A program made the translations under genes and the position numbers. The notes below the pieces were generated by a model, which was not told the origin of the DNA, did not search any database, and saw only the letters and a list, made by a program, of their open reading frames with translations. A DNA stretch of 64,000 nt from Flagellimonas aequoris (GTDB lineage: Bacteria; Bacteroidota; Bacteroidia; Flavobacteriales; Flavobacteriaceae): positions 186,001-250,000 of the forward strand of contig NZ_QXFJ01000009.1 of assembly GCF_003584165.1 (NCBI RefSeq), in the 5' to 3' direction. Each line of letters begins with the position of its first letter. The first letter of the stretch is position 1. Shown in pieces: positions 60,416 to 64,000 of the stretch.

Positions 60416-63400
60416 ATGTTTTCAAAAATCATTTCTTTTAGTATAAGGAACAAGTTCATTGTTCTACTCTTTACTTTATTTATTGCGTTGGTAGGTTTGT
60501 ACTCCCTATCACAAATTCCCATTGGCGCCGTTCCAGATGTGACCAATAACCAGGTACAGGTACTCACCACTTCAAGTAGTTTGTCCACCCAGGATATGGA
60601 ACAGTTCATCACCTACCCGGTTGAGCTGGAAATGGCCAACCTGCCCGGGGTCAAAGAAATCCGATCGGTTTCCAAATTCGGGCTTTCGGTGGTCACCATT
60701 GTCTTTGAGGATAATCTGGGAACCTATCTGCCCCGGCAACTCATCGCCGAAAAGATCAAATCGGCATCCAAACGTATCCCGGAAGGGTTTGGCACCCCTG
60801 AAATGGGACCCATTACCACCGGTTTGGGAGAAATCTATCAATACATTCTGGACGTTGAACCCAAATATCAAGGTCAATATACCTCCACCGATCTTAGGAC
60901 CATTCAGGATTGGATCGTGAAACGTCAACTCTCCGGTATTCCGGGAGTAGTCGAAGTCAACACTTGGGGAGGACACCTCAAACAATACGAAGTCGCCATC
61001 GAGACCCAAAAATTGAATGCTTTGGACATTGCGGCCACCGAAGTGTTCACTGCTTTGGAAAAAAACAACAGTATTGCCGGGGGCGGTTATATCGAAAAAG
61101 TAAACCAAGCCTATTTTATCCGCGGGGAAGGTTTGGTGAACAACCTCAAGGATATTGAAAATATCGTGGTCACCACCCGAAACGGCATACCTATTTATAT
61201 TAAGGACATTGCCAAGGTCGGGTTCGGTAGCGCTCCCCGCTTTGGTGCCATTACCGGTAATGGGGAAGGGGAAAAGGTACTGGGCCAGATCATGATGTTA
61301 AAGGATGCCGATTCCAAACGAGTGATCGAAGCCGTAAAGGAAAGGGTAGCCAGCATCTCGGAATCCTTGCCCGAAGGGGTTTATATCAATCCATTTTTGG
61401 ATCGTAGCGAGTTGATCGGAAGAACCACTTTTACCGTAACGGAGAACCTCATTTTAGGATGTCTCATTGTGATTTTTGTGGTGGTCCTGCTTCTAGGAAA
61501 TTGGCGTTCGGGCCTTGTGGTCGCCTCCGTGATCCCACTTTGCTTGTTGTTCGCCCTCACCATGATGAACATTTTTGGGGTCGACGCCAACTTATTGAGC
61601 CTTGGTGCGATCGACTTTGGTATCATCATCGACGGAGCAGTTATCATTGTGGAATTCATTGCCTTTCAAATCAGTCAAAAACAAGCCGAACTGGCCAATT
61701 TGGGCAAACATGAAATACAAGCAGTAAAGGATGAAATCACGGTACAAGGTGCCACCAAGATGATGAACTCCGCAGTGTTTGGGCAGTTGATCATTTTAAT
61801 TGTGTTCATCCCTATTCTATCATTGAGTGGTGTTGAGGGCAAAATGTTCAAACCTATGGCTTTGACGTTCAGTTTTGCATTACTTGGGGCAGTTCTGTTG
61901 TGTTTTACCTATGTTCCGGTTGCTTCGGCCTTATTTCTGAAGCCGAGCAAGGATGAATCCAAAGGGATATCCGCGCGTTTGGTAAACTGGATCAACAGGC
62001 AGTACGAACCCGTAATCCACTGGGCCATGGAAAGTAAAAAATTGGTGCTATCCGTTGCCGCAGCCCTGTTGGTTGGTGCCATTCTTCTGTTCAGTTCCAT
62101 GGGCGGCGAATTTGTCCCAACGCTGGACGAAGGGGATTTTGTAATCCAACCGATTCTTAAGACAGGGACCTCATTGGAGAAAACCGTGGAGACAACCACC
62201 AAGATCGAGAAAATTTTAATGGACCAATTCCCTGAGGTAAAGCAAGTGGTCAGTAGGATCGGGGCCGCTGAGGTACCCACAGATCCTATGTCCATGGAAG
62301 AAAGCGACGTAATCATATCCCTAAAACCCAAATCGGAGTGGGTTTCTGCGGAGACCAAAGATGAATTGGCTGACAAGTTCAAAAAAGCCCTTGCAGTGAT
62401 TCCCGGCATGGAAGTAGAGTTTACCCAACCTATTGAAATGCGTTTTAACGAGTTGATCACCGGGGTTCGGGCCGATATCGCCATCAAGATTTTTGGGGAA
62501 AGCCTTGAAACACTGAACAAAAAGGCCAACGAAATCAAACAACTCATCGAAAATGTGGAGGGAGCCTCGGACATCACCGTGGAAAAAGTGGAAGGTCTGC
62601 CGCAAATGAACGTATCCTACGATCGAGCAAAAATTGCCCGTCACGGCCTCAACATAGCCGACCTCAATGAAATGATTTCCATGGGCTTTGCAGGGAAAAT
62701 TGTAGGTAGCGTTTTTGAAGGGGAGCGGCAGTTCGACATGGCCGTTCGATTGGATTCAGAAAATCGACAGGATATTTCCGATCTTAAAAACCTGTATGTG
62801 GACCTCCCTTCCGGAGGAAAGATTCCGTTGAGCGAATTGGCTGAGATCACCTATCAAAAAGGGGCGGCGAAAATATCGCGGGACAACACCAGAAGAAGAA
62901 TTGTAGTGGGTATCAACGTGCGGAATCGCGATTTACAATCTGTGGTAGACGATGTACAATTGTTGATCAACCAACACATCAAGTTGCCTACTGGGTACAG
63001 TATTTCCTATGGTGGACAATTTGAAAATTTGCAAAATGCAAAAGCTAGGTTGATGATTGCCGTTCCTATTGCATTGTTGCTCATTTTCATTATGCTTTAT
63101 TTTGCCTTTGGATCGGTAAAGGAAGCCTTGTTGATATTTTCCGCCATACCGCTTTCTGCTGTGGGAGGTGTTCTATTACTATGGTTAAGGGGAATGCCCT
63201 TCAGTATTTCTGCGGGAGTCGGTTTCATTGCACTCTTTGGTATTGCAGTGCTCAACGGTATCGTCCTTATCGAACATTTTAAGGAATTGAAGGGAAAGGA
63301 TTTCGATTCCATGGAAGATCTCATCAAACAGGGAACCAAAGATCGATTGCGGGCCGTATTGTTGACCGCATCGGCTGCGGCCTTGGGCTTTTTGCCCATG

Positions 63401-64000
63401 GCAGTATCCACCAATGCAGGTGCCGAAGTACAAAGGCCTTTGGCAACGGTGGTCATCGGTGGATTGGTGACGGCAACCATGCTCACCTTGGTGGTGTTGC
63501 CCGTTTTATATGCCTATTCACACAACATTAAGTTTAAGGGTATGAGAAAGCGAAGAAAAATGAAAAAGATGATGAAAAACCAAGGATTGACTCTTTTGCT
63601 GCTTTTGATTTCTATATCCGGATTCTCACAATCCAAATTGAATCTGGAAGATTTGAAGGCCCTGTCCTTAAAAAACAACAAGGGCATACAGGCGGGTGCT
63701 TTGATGGTGGATCAGGCCGAAGCGTTAAAAGGAACTGCATTTCAGTTGGAAAAGACCGATTTCTACTATCAATACGATGAGAACAACCTGGCGTTGAACG
63801 GGGAGCCTTTAAAGGTTTTCGGCGCAAAGCAGATGTTGGAATTTCCGACGGTTTACGGTGCGAAAAGTAAGGTGCAAAAATCGAATTTCGAGCTGCAAAA
63901 ATCTACTTTGGAACTTCAGAAAAAGACCCTGTTCCAATCATTGAGCACGGCGTATTACGATTACCAAACGCTGCATCAAAAAGCCAAAATGTACCATACG
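60416..64000 (+). CDS. CusA/CzcA-family RND efflux pump fused to TolC-like domain (3' truncated by window edge)
   Basis: The frame is open from the ATG at 60416 to the last base (1,195 codons, no stop). Residues about 1-1040 form a heavy-metal-efflux RND pump: IPIGAVPDVTNNQVQVLTTSSSLS, the proton-relay helix GAIDFGIIIDGAVIIVE, twelve transmembrane helices and two periplasmic loops. At about 1043 the frame runs without a stop into a new signal-like segment (MKNQGLTLLLLLISISGFSQ) and the start of an outer-membrane factor (LNLEDLKALSLKNNKGIQAGALMVDQAEAL). This RND-TolC fusion is known from Bacteroidota CusA/CzcA proteins. It exports copper/silver or zinc/cobalt; which metal cannot be said. Confidence 0.92.
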   Translation, partial: MFSKIISFSIRNKFIVLLFTLFIALVGLYSLSQIPIGAVPDVTNNQVQVLTTSSSLSTQDMEQFITYPVELEMANLPGVKEIRSVSKFGLSVVTIVFEDNLGTYLPRQLIAEKIKSASKRIPEGFGTPEMGPITTGLGEIYQYILDVEPKYQGQYTSTDLRTIQDWIVKRQLSGIPGVVEVNTWGGHLKQYEVAIETQKLNALDIAATEVFTALEKNNSIAGGGYIEKVNQAYFIRGEGLVNNLKDIENIVVTTRNGIPIYIKDIAKVGFGSAPRFGAITGNGEGEKVLGQIMMLKDADSKRVIEAVKERVASISESLPEGVYINPFLDRSELIGRTTFTVTENLILGCLIVIFVVVLLLGNWRSGLVVASVIPLCLLFALTMMNIFGVDANLLSLGAIDFGIIIDGAVIIVEFIAFQISQKQAELANLGKHEIQAVKDEITVQGATKMMNSAVFGQLIILIVFIPILSLSGVEGKMFKPMALTFSFALLGAVLLCFTYVPVASALFLKPSKDESKGISARLVNWINRQYEPVIHWAMESKKLVLSVAAALLVGAILLFSSMGGEFVPTLDEGDFVIQPILKTGTSLEKTVETTTKIEKILMDQFPEVKQVVSRIGAAEVPTDPMSMEESDVIISLKPKSEWVSAETKDELADKFKKALAVIPGMEVEFTQPIEMRFNELITGVRADIAIKIFGESLETLNKKANEIKQLIENVEGASDITVEKVEGLPQMNVSYDRAKIARHGLNIADLNEMISMGFAGKIVGSVFEGERQFDMAVRLDSENRQDISDLKNLYVDLPSGGKIPLSELAEITYQKGAAKISRDNTRRRIVVGINVRNRDLQSVVDDVQLLINQHIKLPTGYSISYGGQFENLQNAKARLMIAVPIALLLIFIMLYFAFGSVKEALLIFSAIPLSAVGGVLLLWLRGMPFSISAGVGFIALFGIAVLNGIVLIEHFKELKGKDFDSMEDLIKQGTKDRLRAVLLTASAAALGFLPMAVSTNAGAEVQRPLATVVIGGLVTATMLTLVVLPVLYAYSHNIKFKGMRKRRKMKKMMKNQGLTLLLLLISISGFSQSKLNLEDLKALSLKNNKGIQAGALMVDQAEALKGTAFQLEKTDFYYQYDENNLALNGEPLKVFGAKQMLEFPTVYGAKSKVQKSNFELQKSTLELQKKTLFQSLSTAYYDYQTLHQKAKMYHT

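Noticed and set aside
1..64000. CRISPR array
   Set aside because: I saw no series of regularly spaced identical repeats and no cas genes anywhere in the window.

Overview
The window looks like a chromosome segment of a marine-type member of the Flavobacteriaceae (Muricauda/Flagellimonas-like). The evidence is a DUF5690 transporter, LytTR two-component genes, FeoA/FeoB with a short Cys-rich partner, DUF4097 and kelch exported proteins, a CusA-type RND pump fused to a TolC domain, and promoters of the Bacteroidota form (TTG, about 19-20 bp, TAnnTTTG). Flanking genes are moderately GC-rich. A 24.5-kb stretch in the middle is visibly AT-richer.

Left chromosomal part (1-18,990). It starts inside an XRE/cupin regulator gene that abuts a three-gene operon for phosphonate-type metabolism (MFS transporter, TIGR03364-like FAD oxidoreductase, phosphonatase-like HAD hydrolase). 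Divergent from this is a xylose operon (xylB, xylA, Na+/sugar symporter) ending in a strong terminator. Next come a LytS/LytR-type two-component pair, a YceI protein, a PepSY protein, a MarR regulator sharing twin palindromic operators with a divergent S41 peptidase, a kelch protein, an unknown membrane protein, an alanine/glycine symporter and an exported DinB-family protein.

Integrated island (18,998-43,514). A tyrosine-recombinase island sits in the 3' half of a tRNA-Asn(GTT) gene. Its boundaries are an identical 45-bp direct repeat (18,998-19,042 and 43,470-43,514). Just inside each boundary lies an identical 19-bp tandem motif, a likely integrase arm site. The left part is a mobilisation module: integrase, MobB-like relaxase, MobC-like accessory protein, a structured GC-rich oriT-like intergenic region, and small accessory and excisionase-like genes. 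The right part is one 17.7-kb leftward operon of eight tightly packed genes. In order of transcription they are: an AbiEi-like winged-helix protein with a nuclease-like N-terminus, a COG4849-type nucleotidyltransferase, an N6 DNA methyltransferase, a HsdS-like specificity subunit, a 1,578-aa NERD nuclease/pseudokinase/kinase/P-loop protein, a 517-aa protein of unknown fold, a 1,813-aa HerA/FtsK-like ATPase with an internal PD-(D/E)xK motif, and a PP2C phosphatase. I read this as a variant of the methylation-associated defence system (MADS): methylation marks self, and a kinase/phosphatase-controlled nuclease-ATPase machine attacks foreign DNA. The first two genes and the terminal phosphatase differ from the MADS layout I remember. 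This is the most interesting part of the window.

Right chromosomal part (43,546-64,000). After the intact tRNA-Asn come rseP, an SCO-family protein, the feoA-feoB-Cys-rich-protein iron operon, an ECF sigma / HEAT-bearing anti-sigma / two DUF4097 protein operon, a lipoprotein, small envelope proteins (DUF423, DUF2141), an SDR oxidoreductase, an unknown 158-aa protein, a large Asp-box (BNR) beta-propeller protein, a GH13 alpha-glucosidase lipoprotein, and a metal-efflux locus whose CusA-TolC fusion gene runs off the window end.
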